From Methylomonas montana (GTDB taxonomy: Bacteria > Pseudomonadota > Gammaproteobacteria > Methylococcales > Methylomonadaceae), in the NCBI RefSeq assembly GCF_030490285.1, contig NZ_CP129884.1:2666001-2730000 (forward strand): a stretch of 64,000 nt of DNA, written 5' to 3'. The notes below the pieces were generated by a model. The model worked only from the letters and a program-made list of their open reading frames with translations. It made no database searches and was not told the origin of the DNA. Made by a program: the position numbers and the translations under genes. This document shows positions 1 to 8,094 of this stretch, one piece after another; position 1 is the stretch's first letter, and each line of letters begins with the position of its first letter.

Positions 1-58
1 GCACGGCGGCAATATTTTTAACTTTTTTACTGCCGTCGTCGGGGTGTTGCGCGCTCAT
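1..58 (-). CDS. Start of an unidentified protein, cut by the window edge
   Basis: An ATG at 58 opens a reading frame that stays open to the window edge. The 19 visible residues begin MSAQHPDDGSKK. An AGAGG ribosome-binding site lies about eight bases before the ATG. The gene follows the GNAT/C39 gene on the same strand after about 100 bases, so it may continue that operon. Too little is visible to name a family. Confidence 0.5.
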   Translation of the reverse strand, partial: MSAQHPDDGSKKVKNIAAV

Positions 59-160
59 CGTTAAACCTCTTTAGCAAATAATCGTAACGGCGTTAATTGT
101 AACGTTTGCCAGACCTCCTGAGAACGAAAAGCTGCCAAATGCTTAGCCCCGCCTAGCAAA

Positions 161-1288
161 TTACCTGTCGCCGCGAATAATCACCGCCGTCCGCAAACGG
201 CTCTTCCCGAAACAGCACATCCGCTCGAAATCCTCGCGAGCAATCGGGATAAACTGGCAATCCAGTTCGTTTTGCCTACCCTCTTCCGGATCGGGATCGT
301 GCATGTACAAACAGTCGTCGTCGAAACCGCTCATCACCACCCAATGCGGCGCCTTCTTGCGATCCATCGCGAAGGTGCTGATCAAAATAAGCGGGATCGC
401 CCCGGATTCGAACGCGGAGATCAGCTCGCCTTGGGTAATGTTGGCGTAATGAACGGCGATGTCCTGCAGCTCCGCATCGCGTTTGAAACAATTGTCGACC
501 AGTTCGACCACCTGTTTTTTGTCCTCGCTACGGACGCTGTCGATGAACAAGGTTCCCGCTTGGTTGATCCAGACTTCAACGCTAAATTGCCGGCGTTTCG
601 CGGCCAACGCCAAACCCAGCGGGTGACAGCCGCCATGGCCGGAGGTCATGAATATCGTGGTCGCTTCCCGCCATAGTTCGATTTCCTCTTCCCGCGACGG
701 CAAATAATTTTTATTGAGTGCATGCATCGCCATCATCAACGACGCCGGCCCGCAGGTAAACGGCGTGGTTTGCCTGAGCCAATGTACGGAGCGGTGCCGG
801 GGTTTATCGCGGTAAAGGCGGATGCGTTTTTGATAACGCAAGGCATCTTTATGATCCTGATAATAATCCCGGTATACGCCGAATTTCTGAAAGCCCAGCG
901 TCTCGTAAAGTCTAATGGCCGGAAAATTATCGACACTGACTTCCAGCCGCAAATACAGCCGGCCGTCGTCCTGGGCGGCTTGTTCGCCGGCCGTCATCAG
1001 CGCCTTGGCAATGCCACTGCCCCGCTGCTGCGGTGATACCGCCAGCGAATAGATCCGCGCCAGCCGGGTGCCGGGGTGGTAAATGATCAAAATGTAGCCG
1101 GCCACGCGTTGCTCAATTTCCGCGACCAACAAGGCCCGGTGCTCGGTCGTCAACCAGTGCCGAAAACTGCGCCGGCTCAATTTATCGGTGGAAAAACTGG
1201 CGTTTTCCAAAGCGACCAAGCCGCCAAGATCGCGCAGTTGCGCCGGACGAATCGCCAAATTGGCGTTGAACGCGGGTAAAGCACTCAA
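161..1288 (-). CDS. GNAT acetyltransferase / C39-like cysteine peptidase fusion
   Basis: This is a two-domain protein of 375 residues. The N-terminal half is a GNAT acetyltransferase with the acetyl-CoA loop RGSGIAKAL at about residues 90-98. The C-terminal half is a papain/C39-like peptidase (DUF3335 type) with oxyanion Gln173, nucleophile Cys179 in QTTPFTCGPAS, His315 in APHWVV and Asp331 in MHDPD. I chose the TTG start at 1288 because it overlaps the stop of the DUF2817 gene as TTGA; an in-frame ATG at 1372 would overlap that gene by 88 bases. Such fusions are known from RimK-type amidoligase gene clusters, where they are thought to trim or modify ligated peptides. A RimK-like ligase is encoded at 9963. 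The substrate is unknown. Probably cytoplasmic, as no signal peptide is visible. Confidence 0.85.
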   Translation of the reverse strand: MSALPAFNANLAIRPAQLRDLGGLVALENASFSTDKLSRRSFRHWLTTEHRALLVAEIEQRVAGYILIIYHPGTRLARIYSLAVSPQQRGSGIAKALMTAGEQAAQDDGRLYLRLEVSVDNFPAIRLYETLGFQKFGVYRDYYQDHKDALRYQKRIRLYRDKPRHRSVHWLRQTTPFTCGPASLMMAMHALNKNYLPSREEEIELWREATTIFMTSGHGGCHPLGLALAAKRRQFSVEVWINQAGTLFIDSVRSEDKKQVVELVDNCFKRDAELQDIAVHYANITQGELISAFESGAIPLILISTFAMDRKKAPHWVVMSGFDDDCLYMHDPDPEEGRQNELDCQFIPIAREDFERMCCFGKSRLRTAVIIRGDR

Positions 1289-2382
1289 GAGCCTACCCCT
1301 TGCAAGGCTTGACGAATCACCTGCCGGGCGCGAAACAACACCATTTCCTGCCAGGCGCCATCGTTGGGACAAAAATGATGACGCATCGCCAGACTATGGG
1401 CGAAACGGGAGTCGCCACTATCCGCATGCGCCCATAACTGATGATCGCGCAGCAGGGTTTCGAATAATTGGTCGGTGCTGTACGTGCCGAATTCCAATGT
1501 GACATAGCAACTGTGGCTGTCCATCACGCCATGCCATAAATAATCTAATAAGCCTAGTTTAGGCACCGAACTGGAAGTGCCGGCCGCCGGCAAGGTCACC
1601 GAATCGCCGTACCAACGCTGGGCAACCGCCGCACCGGCGCTATCCGGGGCATGATCGCAAATGATCTCGCCGTAACCGTAAGGCCCCAGCCCGGTATGCA
1701 AGTCAACCACCGCTAAACGGCGCAGATGCAGGGCGTATTGTTTGATCAAGTCTTCGCACACCAGGCGACCGTGAGCCGGCGCCTGTCCGCCATAAAACGG
1801 CCCGTCGGGATCGCGATACTGCCCGCCGCTAATGGCGGTTTCCAACGCGGCACGGCCGTGTTGTTGGCTGAACTCGGCGAAAGCCCGCCGCCTTTGCTCG
1901 ACATCCGCCTCGAAAATCGCCGGCCGCAAGCAATCGTAATCCGGATTAGTCGGCAAGGGCCGGGAAAAATCCACCGCATTGCGATTCAAATCCACGCCGT
2001 CGCCGTCGCAGCGCCGGGACCAGGCGTAGCCCCAAGGCGTCAAGGCATGAACCAGCAATAAAGCGCAATCTTCGAGGATAGACAACCGGCCTTTGCTCAG
2101 GCCTTGCAACAGATCGATCTGCACCGCGCTACCGGCAAAGCCTTCCACGCCATGAGTGCCACCGAGGACTACGACCACACTGTCTGCCTCCGGCGCACCT
2201 AGCCATAGCGTGTCGGTCGCCAGCACCTCGCCGTCCGGCCCAAGACCTGCACAAGCATAGGCTTTATGCTGCGACGAATACCCCAGCTCGGCTATTTCTA
2301 GCAACCACTGCGTACGGCCAAGCGCATAACTGGCTGGGAATACACCCGTATCGATTTCGGCCCCGTAATTAGACAAACTCAT
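1285..2382 (-). CDS. DUF2817 family M14-like zinc carboxypeptidase
   Basis: A 365-residue protein of the DUF2817 group in the zinc carboxypeptidase (M14) superfamily. Visible metal and active-site elements are GGTHGVEG (His77, Glu80), the DLNRN block at about 131-135 and HTGLG (His228). No signal peptide is seen, so it probably acts in the cytoplasm. Its stop codon overlaps the TTG start of the GNAT/C39 gene, which points to translational coupling and a shared peptide substrate. The family is poorly characterised; aminopeptidase, carboxypeptidase or deacylase activity are all possible. The ATG at 2382 is preceded by CAGGGG. Confidence 0.85.
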   Translation of the reverse strand: MSLSNYGAEIDTGVFPASYALGRTQWLLEIAELGYSSQHKAYACAGLGPDGEVLATDTLWLGAPEADSVVVVLGGTHGVEGFAGSAVQIDLLQGLSKGRLSILEDCALLLVHALTPWGYAWSRRCDGDGVDLNRNAVDFSRPLPTNPDYDCLRPAIFEADVEQRRRAFAEFSQQHGRAALETAISGGQYRDPDGPFYGGQAPAHGRLVCEDLIKQYALHLRRLAVVDLHTGLGPYGYGEIICDHAPDSAGAAVAQRWYGDSVTLPAAGTSSSVPKLGLLDYLWHGVMDSHSCYVTLEFGTYSTDQLFETLLRDHQLWAHADSGDSRFAHSLAMRHHFCPNDGAWQEMVLFRARQVIRQALQGVGS

Positions 2383-2771
2383 AAAAGTCCCCTGGAATTT
2401 CGGATATTGGCAGCGTTACAGTGTGGCAAACCGCTACAGCGCAAGCAATAGCTTTATGCTTAACCAACCAATAGTCACCGTTTCGTTACACCTGCATTGT
2501 TTTCCACGCTCTCGCCCCTCGCACTAGATTTTCGGCCATGAACAGACGCTAAATTGCAAATTCTAGGGCTTTTAGAGGAAAATGGCCCGTTACGCATAGC
2601 CATACTATGACGCCGCTTACCTCTTGTAACTCGCCATAGGCTCTATGTAGCGGCACTGCACGCTGGGGAATACGCTATGAAAAAGACCATGTACAAAAAA
2701 AATCTGGGACCGCTCATGCATGTGCGCCCAATAAATAAAACTACAAGCCACATCGACTACAGCTAGCAGTT
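2383..2771. other. Divergent intergenic region
   Basis: A 389-base gap between the DUF2817 gene (leftward) and the isopropylmalate-synthase-like gene (rightward). It must hold both promoters. I found no convincing RNA gene, riboswitch or strong sigma-70 match. A 29-codon frame starting MKKTMYKK at 2677 is present but lacks a leucine-rich leader character and is not called. Confidence 0.5.
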
Positions 2772-4313
2772 ATGCTCACAAATTCAAGACACATCCAGCT
2801 AATGGATACCACGCTCCGCGACGGCGAGCAAACCCAGGGCGTGGCGTTTACGCCGATGGAAAAAGTCAGCATCGCCAAGGCTTTGTTGCAAAATTTGCGC
2901 GTCGACCGGATCGAGGTGGCATCGGCGCGGGTTTCGGAAGGCGAAAAACAAGCCGTCAGCCTGATCAATCAATGGGCGCAGCACGAAGGTTTTGCCGAGC
3001 GAGTCGAAGTGCTGGGTTTTGTCGACCATACTCGTAGCGTAGACTGGATCAAATCGACCGGCGGCAAGGTGATCAACCTGCTGGCCAAGGGCAGTGAAAA
3101 ACATTGCCGCGAACAACTTGGCAAGACGCTGGATCAGCATAGCACCGATGTGTTGCTAACCATTGCTTATGCCCACGAACAGGGCTTGAAAATCAACGTC
3201 TATCTGGAAGACTGGTCGAACGGCTATCAAGACAGCCGCGATTATGTCTATGGCTTGATGGAGCGCTTGCAAAACAGCCCGATCAGTCATTTCATGCTGC
3301 CCGATACCTTGGGCGTGATGTCGCCGGACGAGGTGTATGCGAGCTTTAGCGATATGTGCCAGCGCTACCCTGCGCTGCAATTCGATTTCCATCCACACAA
3401 CGATTACGGTCTGGCCACAGCCAATGTGATGGCCGCGGTGCGGGCCGGCGTCAGCGCCGTACATTGCACCGTCAACTGCCTGGGCGAGCGTGCCGGCAAT
3501 GCCTCCATAGCGGAAGTAGCGGTGGTACTGCGCGACAAAATGGCGATGGAATTGTCCGTGGACGAGAGCCATTTGGTGCGGATCAGCGAGATGGTCGAGA
3601 ACTTCTCCGGCAAGCGCATTGCCGCCAACGCCCCTATCGTCGGCGCCGATGTGTTCACGCAAACCGCCGGCATTCATGCCGACGGCGACCAAAAAGGCGG
3701 CTTGTATAAAACCAAGCTGGGGCCGGAACGCTTTTCGCGGATTCGCAGCTATGCGCTGGGCAAGATGAGCGGCAAGGCCTCGCTGAAGAAAAACCTGGAA
3801 CAGCTGGAACTGGATCTGTCGGAAGAAGACCAGAAAAAAGTTCTGGCGCGCATCGTCAGTATCGGCGACTCCAAACAAACCATCACGACCGACGACTTGC
3901 CATTCATCATCGCCGATGTATTGGAAAGCAAGAATTATCAACACATCGAATTATTAGCTTGCTCGATTAGTAGCGGATTGGATTTGCCATCCACAGTTAG
4001 TATTCGGGTAGAGGTAAAAGGCGAGAAACATCAGACCACCGGCGCCGGCAGCGGTGGCTTCGATGCGTTTATCGATGCGATTGGCAAGGTGCTGCAACAT
4101 TACGATTACACCTTGCCGACCCTGGCCGATTATGAAATCCGCATACCCAAGGGCGGTCACACCAGTGCACTGACCGAATGCGTGATCACCTGGGATTGCG
4201 GCAGCGAATTGCGTAAAACCCGCGGCGTGCATGTCAATCAGGTGTTTGCCGGGATTTTGGCGACGATTAAACTCATCAACATTCAGTTGCATGAAATGGC
4301 GGCGACTTCGTAA
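2772..4313 (+). CDS. 2-isopropylmalate synthase family protein (LeuA-like, with regulatory domain)
   Basis: This 513-residue enzyme belongs to the acyl-CoA / 2-oxoacid condensing (DRE-TIM) family. The catalytic TTLRDGEQ block carries Arg16 and Asp17, and the metal-binding HPHND is at 207-211. GERAGNAS follows at about 238-245, and the last about 115 residues look like the LeuA allosteric dimer domain. It would condense acetyl-CoA with a 2-oxoacid: 2-oxoisovalerate for leucine, or pyruvate in the citramalate route to isoleucine. The next gene encodes an isopropylmalate-dehydrogenase-like enzyme, but no leuC/leuD isomerase is present. This suggests a second, non-standard copy. A Shine-Dalgarno is weak at ATG 2772; ATG 2805 is a less likely alternative because it would start at the catalytic motif. 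Confidence 0.85.
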   Translation: MLTNSRHIQLMDTTLRDGEQTQGVAFTPMEKVSIAKALLQNLRVDRIEVASARVSEGEKQAVSLINQWAQHEGFAERVEVLGFVDHTRSVDWIKSTGGKVINLLAKGSEKHCREQLGKTLDQHSTDVLLTIAYAHEQGLKINVYLEDWSNGYQDSRDYVYGLMERLQNSPISHFMLPDTLGVMSPDEVYASFSDMCQRYPALQFDFHPHNDYGLATANVMAAVRAGVSAVHCTVNCLGERAGNASIAEVAVVLRDKMAMELSVDESHLVRISEMVENFSGKRIAANAPIVGADVFTQTAGIHADGDQKGGLYKTKLGPERFSRIRSYALGKMSGKASLKKNLEQLELDLSEEDQKKVLARIVSIGDSKQTITTDDLPFIIADVLESKNYQHIELLACSISSGLDLPSTVSIRVEVKGEKHQTTGAGSGGFDAFIDAIGKVLQHYDYTLPTLADYEIRIPKGGHTSALTECVITWDCGSELRKTRGVHVNQVFAGILATIKLINIQLHEMAATS

Positions 4314-4357
4314 CCGAGTGCCGTTAAATATCTCGGCAAAGATAACTTCCGCTTATG

Positions 4358-4451
4358 GTCCCCACGCTCTGCATGGGAACCCGGTAGGGGCGCTCCAGCG
4401 TCCCGAACCGCAGAGCGGTTCAAACGGCATTCCCACCCGGAGCGTGGGAAC
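4358..4451. repeat. 94-bp palindromic repeat element with nested hairpins
   Basis: Imperfect 22-bp outer arms at 4358-4379 and 4430-4451 have the core CCCACGCTC / GAGCGTGGG. Two smaller hairpins lie between them: GGGGCGCT-CC-AGCGTCCC at 4387-4404 and GAACCGC-AGA-GCGGTTC at 4404-4420. It sits in the gap between the LeuA-like and LeuB-like genes. Related single palindromes occur at 42573 and 44168, so this is probably a dispersed REP- or MITE-type element. It encodes nothing. Confidence 0.8.
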
Positions 4452-4511
4452 GATGTATCGGAAACAAACAGTATTAAAACCCTTTCTAATTCACCTACAA
4501 CCAGCGAAACC

Positions 4512-5618
4512 ATGAAACACTACAAAATCGCAATACTGGCCGGCGACGGCATCGGCCCCGAAATCACCGCGGAAGCCGTAAAAGTGCTGAAAGTCATCGA
4601 AGAACGTAACGATGTGACATTTGAATTGTTGCCAGCCGCATTCGGCGCCTGCGCTTATTTCGAATCCGGCTCGGCGTTTCCGCATCAAACCAAAGCCATT
4701 TGCGACGAAGCCGATGCAATTTTGAAAGGCCCGATCGGTTTGAGTCACGAAGACTCCAAGCGTATTCCTATCGACGAGCAGCCGGAACGCGGCGCGCTGT
4801 TGCCGCTACGTCGCCGTTACAACACCTACGCCAACTTCCGGCCGGTGTCGCTGCCAAAATCCCTGGCGCATTTCTCGCCTTTGAAGCCGGAAATCATCGG
4901 CGAAGGCATCGACTTGATGATCGTCCGCGAATTGGTCGGCGGCCTGTATTTCGGCGAGAAAGAAATGGGCGTCAACGATGCCGGTTTGCGCTATGTCCGC
5001 GAAACGCTGGAATACGACGAAGCGCAAATTTTCCAAATCATGCAGCAAGCGTTCAAACTGGCCCGCAAGCGCCGAAAATTGTTGCACAACATCCATAAAA
5101 GTAACGTGCTGAAATCCAGCGTGTTGTGGAATGAAGTGATGGAAGAAGTGGCGAAAGAATATCCCGATGTACAAGTCGTGAATATGCTAGTCGATGCCGC
5201 CGCTACCGCGCTGTGCCTGAAACCCACCCAGTTCGACGTGATGGTGATGGAAAATATGTTCGGCGACATTCTCAGCGACCAGGGCGGCGGTATTTTGGGC
5301 TCCTTGGGCTTGATGCCATCGGCCTGCATCGGTCCCGACAAAGCCTATTACGAGCCCTCGCACGGTTCGGCGCCGGATATCGCCGGCAAAAACATCGCTA
5401 ACCCGTATTCGATGATCGGTTCGGTGGCGATGATGCTGGAAAACAGCTTCGATATGGAAGCTGAAGCCAAAAACGTCTGGGCAGCGATGCAGGGCGTATT
5501 TGCCGACGGTTATTCCACCGCCGATTTGTCCAAGCCCGGCAGCGGCGTGACGATGATCAGCACTGTCGAGTTCGGCGATAAAGTGGTCGAAAAGCTGCGG
5601 CAAATGCCTAAAGTTTAA
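4512..5618 (+). CDS. Isocitrate/isopropylmalate dehydrogenase family protein (LeuB-like)
   Basis: A 368-residue NAD(P)-dependent beta-hydroxyacid oxidative decarboxylase. It opens with the family's GDGIGPEI signature (about residues 11-18). The substrate-recognition segment PERGALLPLRRRYNTYANFR resembles LeuB more than isocitrate dehydrogenase. RELVGGLYFGEKE, the metal site GDILSDQGG and HGSAPDIAGKNIANP all follow. It would oxidise 3-isopropylmalate or a homologue to a chain-extended 2-oxoacid. It follows the LeuA-like gene on the same strand after 198 bases that hold a palindromic repeat, so the two enzymes probably share a pathway. Substrate specificity cannot be set from the sequence. Confidence 0.85.
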   Translation: MKHYKIAILAGDGIGPEITAEAVKVLKVIEERNDVTFELLPAAFGACAYFESGSAFPHQTKAICDEADAILKGPIGLSHEDSKRIPIDEQPERGALLPLRRRYNTYANFRPVSLPKSLAHFSPLKPEIIGEGIDLMIVRELVGGLYFGEKEMGVNDAGLRYVRETLEYDEAQIFQIMQQAFKLARKRRKLLHNIHKSNVLKSSVLWNEVMEEVAKEYPDVQVVNMLVDAAATALCLKPTQFDVMVMENMFGDILSDQGGGILGSLGLMPSACIGPDKAYYEPSHGSAPDIAGKNIANPYSMIGSVAMMLENSFDMEAEAKNVWAAMQGVFADGYSTADLSKPGSGVTMISTVEFGDKVVEKLRQMPKV

Positions 5619-5633
5619 CTGGCAGGCATTCAA

Positions 5634-5654
5634 GGGGATAGCCTGGCTATCCCC
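5634..5654. terminator. Bidirectional intrinsic terminator-like hairpin
   Basis: GGGGATAGCC and GGCTATCCCC form a perfect inverted repeat around one T, giving an 8-bp stem with a 5-base loop. A T-rich stretch follows. It lies between the convergent LeuB-like gene and the 170-residue membrane protein gene. Confidence 0.75.
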
Positions 5655-5664
5655 TATTTCTGAT

Positions 5665-6177
5665 TTAAATATCCATAAACATCATCGGCAGCCCGTAAGT
5701 CAACACGAAATAGCTGAACGCCGAAATCACGCTACGACTGGTTTGATAGGCAAAAAACTGCCTGAAAATATAACTGACGATCGCGATATACCAAGCCACC
5801 AACAACACCGCGACGGCAATGGATATTTCCTCCCGACGTTCCCAGTGTTGCATCACCATCACGTAATCCAGCATTTCTCCGCCGATAGCTAGCGTCATGA
5901 TAAAGTTTTCGCAGACAAAGATGGCCGTGTATACCTGATTGAATAAACGCCATTTTTTTGTCATCAGCAAGAATGCGCCGATGGTGGTGAACGCCATAAA
6001 GGTTCTTAATAACACTTCCAGCGTACCGTCGGCGGGATCGGCGATCAGACTTTCGACGACGATGCCGGAAATCAGGTAGAAAGCCACCACCTTCCACATG
6101 AAGGATTTGGGCGGCATTAAATCGAGGGGATTATTTCTAAAGAAGCAAAGAGCGAGGTATTTGAGTAATAAAGTCAT
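5665..6177 (-). CDS. Hypothetical integral membrane protein
   Basis: A 170-residue protein with about four or five hydrophobic segments, roughly at residues 28-45, 57-72, 85-102, 117-138 and 146-165. It has many aromatic residues and no conserved motif that I recognise. It probably lies in the inner membrane. It converges on the LeuB-like gene across a terminator and has no clear functional partner. The ribosome-binding site before ATG 6177 is weak. A YIP1-like small membrane protein is possible but unproven. Confidence 0.7.
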   Translation of the reverse strand: MTLLLKYLALCFFRNNPLDLMPPKSFMWKVVAFYLISGIVVESLIADPADGTLEVLLRTFMAFTTIGAFLLMTKKWRLFNQVYTAIFVCENFIMTLAIGGEMLDYVMVMQHWERREEISIAVAVLLVAWYIAIVSYIFRQFFAYQTSRSVISAFSYFVLTYGLPMMFMDI

Positions 6178-6334
6178 GGTGCATAATTCTGCCGGCCTAT
6201 GGGCAGTTATTGTGGTCGAAGCCTAGGGAGCGTTTTAGTCAGCCGCGCATTATCCGCTATCGCGAGCCTTTCTTGAAAAAACATTGCCTATCAACCGGGA
6301 TTTTCCGGAAAACCTTGGTCGCCCCACATTATCT

Positions 6335-6364
6335 CTTGTTTAAAAACCTATCTGGTTTCAAAAT
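6335..6364. repeat. Left copy of a 30-bp direct repeat flanking the TIR gene pair
   Basis: The segment contains TAAAAACC and CTGGTTTCAAAAT. A second copy with about 26 of 30 matching bases lies at 9896-9925 in the same orientation. The pair brackets both TIR-ankyrin genes. Confidence 0.6.
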
Positions 6365-6395
6365 TCGCGCATATTTAATCGCATAGGATCAATCG

Positions 6396-8075
6396 TCAGG
6401 CTTTCGCGCCGGACTGCATTAATTTGACAATCCGTTTCCGGTCTTCGGCGGGCAGTTGTTTCGCAAGACTTAACGCGTTTTCGCCGTCATCGGCTTTATC
6501 GCCAACCCGTGCGCCGCGCCGCAACAACGCCCGTACTACATCCGCCAGCGGTTCTTTGTGTCGGGCCGAGCGAGAAAAATCCTGATATTTCAGCGCATAC
6601 ATCAACGGCGTGTAACCGTGCTGATCCTTGGCATTGACTTCCACTCCCTTCTCGAGCAGCTTTTCGACTACATCGACACTTTTAGATGAACTCAGAGCCG
6701 CCATCAGCGGTGTCCCGCCGTTGTCAGCCGGCAAATTTGGGTCGGCACCACTCGCCAATAACAGGTCGACGATAGGCTCCGAGCCATACGGCACCTGACT
6801 GACAGCATGAGCCAGTACCGACACACCTTGTTTATCTTTGGCATGAATATCTGCGCCTTTGTCGATCAGAAAGCGTGCCGTTTCTTCATGCGTGAGAACC
6901 CACATCAACGGTGTCTGTCCGTCGTTGTCCCGTATATTGATGTCGGCACCTCGTTCCAGCAACAGCTTGGCAGTCGGGATATGATCGTCGCGAACGGCGT
7001 ATACCAAAGCCGAGAATCCCGAGCCATCGTTTTCCTTGCCATTGACATCGACGCCGTGATCCAACAACAAGCCAATCACGGCAGTGTGACCGCGGAAGGC
7101 TGCGTCATGCAACGCACCGACACCTTCATCCGCACTGAGTTTGGCGCCATGCTCAAACAAGGTCCGCATCACTTCCGGATTACCGCCAATTGTCGCCGAG
7201 TGTATCGCCTTATCGATAGCATCGGCTTCGGCACCGTTGGCCAACAGAAGTTGCACGGCCGCCAATTGGCCACCGTTTGCTGCCGACATCAGCGCATGGT
7301 TGCCTCCTACCCATTTGTTGACCTTGGCGCCGCATTTGATCAAGGCTTCCATCACATCGGTTCGGCCTTTAAAGGCGGCAACCTCCAGCGCCGTAATACC
7401 GCCTTGCAGTGATGCCGGCAAATTCGGGTCGATACCGGCCGCCAAAAATAATTTGACGGCCGCCAGATCGCCCTGATCGGCGCGAATGACGAAGTTGTTC
7501 GCCGAATATTCCAATGGCCAGGCATCCAGTCTGGCGCGAGCGTAGGCGGGCCCGGCCACTTCCGTATAAAACCATGCCGCAGTCGCAAGCATCAGGCAAG
7601 AAATTGTAGCGATGACTAGTGTGCGTTTTTTGATACGTCCGGCGCCGGTTTTGGCCTGTGCGGGTGTTGGTCCTTCATGAAACACCTGCAAAATGTCGTG
7701 CACGACGGCAGCCAGCCCCTGGTCGCTGGACACGCTCAGTTTATCGGCCAATATCGGCGAAAACCGTTCCACTTCAACCCGGCTAACCTTGTGCCACACC
7801 GGCAATATGACTTTCCCGGCGCTGATTTCCCGGCTATTCAAGCCATCCAATTCCCGTTTTGGCCACTCCTTCGCAAAAAATGCCGGGCTGAGAATGACGA
7901 TCCCGTAACGAGTTTGCGCCAGACCGTGATCGATCGTGCCGCTCAGGCTGTCACCCAGTTTCAACGCAAATTCGTCGTACCAGACCCGTAAGCCGGCGCC
8001 CACCAAGGCATCGGCCAAGGGTCTGGCGATCTCATCCTTATCTTCTGATGCGTGACTGATGAAGACATCCCACAT
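6396..8075 (-). CDS. TIR domain-transmembrane-ankyrin repeat protein (copy 1)
   Basis: A 559-residue protein. A TIR-like domain fills residues 3-130, with VFISHASEDK at 4-13, VWYDE, GIVILSPAFF and a candidate catalytic Glu75 in WPKREL. A basic stretch and one transmembrane helix (about 152-170) follow. Residues 190-540 hold about nine to ten ankyrin repeats with the usual GADINxRDxxGxTPL pattern. The TIR domain should face the cytoplasm and the repeats the periplasm, or the reverse. Bacterial TIR domains often cleave NAD+ and several act in phage defence; that role is inference here. It lies 19 bases downstream of a paralogue, probably as one transcript. The start is supported by GGGGGAT upstream. 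Confidence 0.85.
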   Translation of the reverse strand: MWDVFISHASEDKDEIARPLADALVGAGLRVWYDEFALKLGDSLSGTIDHGLAQTRYGIVILSPAFFAKEWPKRELDGLNSREISAGKVILPVWHKVSRVEVERFSPILADKLSVSSDQGLAAVVHDILQVFHEGPTPAQAKTGAGRIKKRTLVIATISCLMLATAAWFYTEVAGPAYARARLDAWPLEYSANNFVIRADQGDLAAVKLFLAAGIDPNLPASLQGGITALEVAAFKGRTDVMEALIKCGAKVNKWVGGNHALMSAANGGQLAAVQLLLANGAEADAIDKAIHSATIGGNPEVMRTLFEHGAKLSADEGVGALHDAAFRGHTAVIGLLLDHGVDVNGKENDGSGFSALVYAVRDDHIPTAKLLLERGADINIRDNDGQTPLMWVLTHEETARFLIDKGADIHAKDKQGVSVLAHAVSQVPYGSEPIVDLLLASGADPNLPADNGGTPLMAALSSSKSVDVVEKLLEKGVEVNAKDQHGYTPLMYALKYQDFSRSARHKEPLADVVRALLRRGARVGDKADDGENALSLAKQLPAEDRKRIVKLMQSGAKA

Positions 8076-8094
8076 GGCTTATCCCCCGTCCGGT

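Noticed and set aside
2677-2766. 29-codon frame MKKTMYKK... as a leader peptide for the LeuA-like gene
   Set aside because: No run of leucine or other control codons, no ribosome-binding site and no attenuator hairpins after it.
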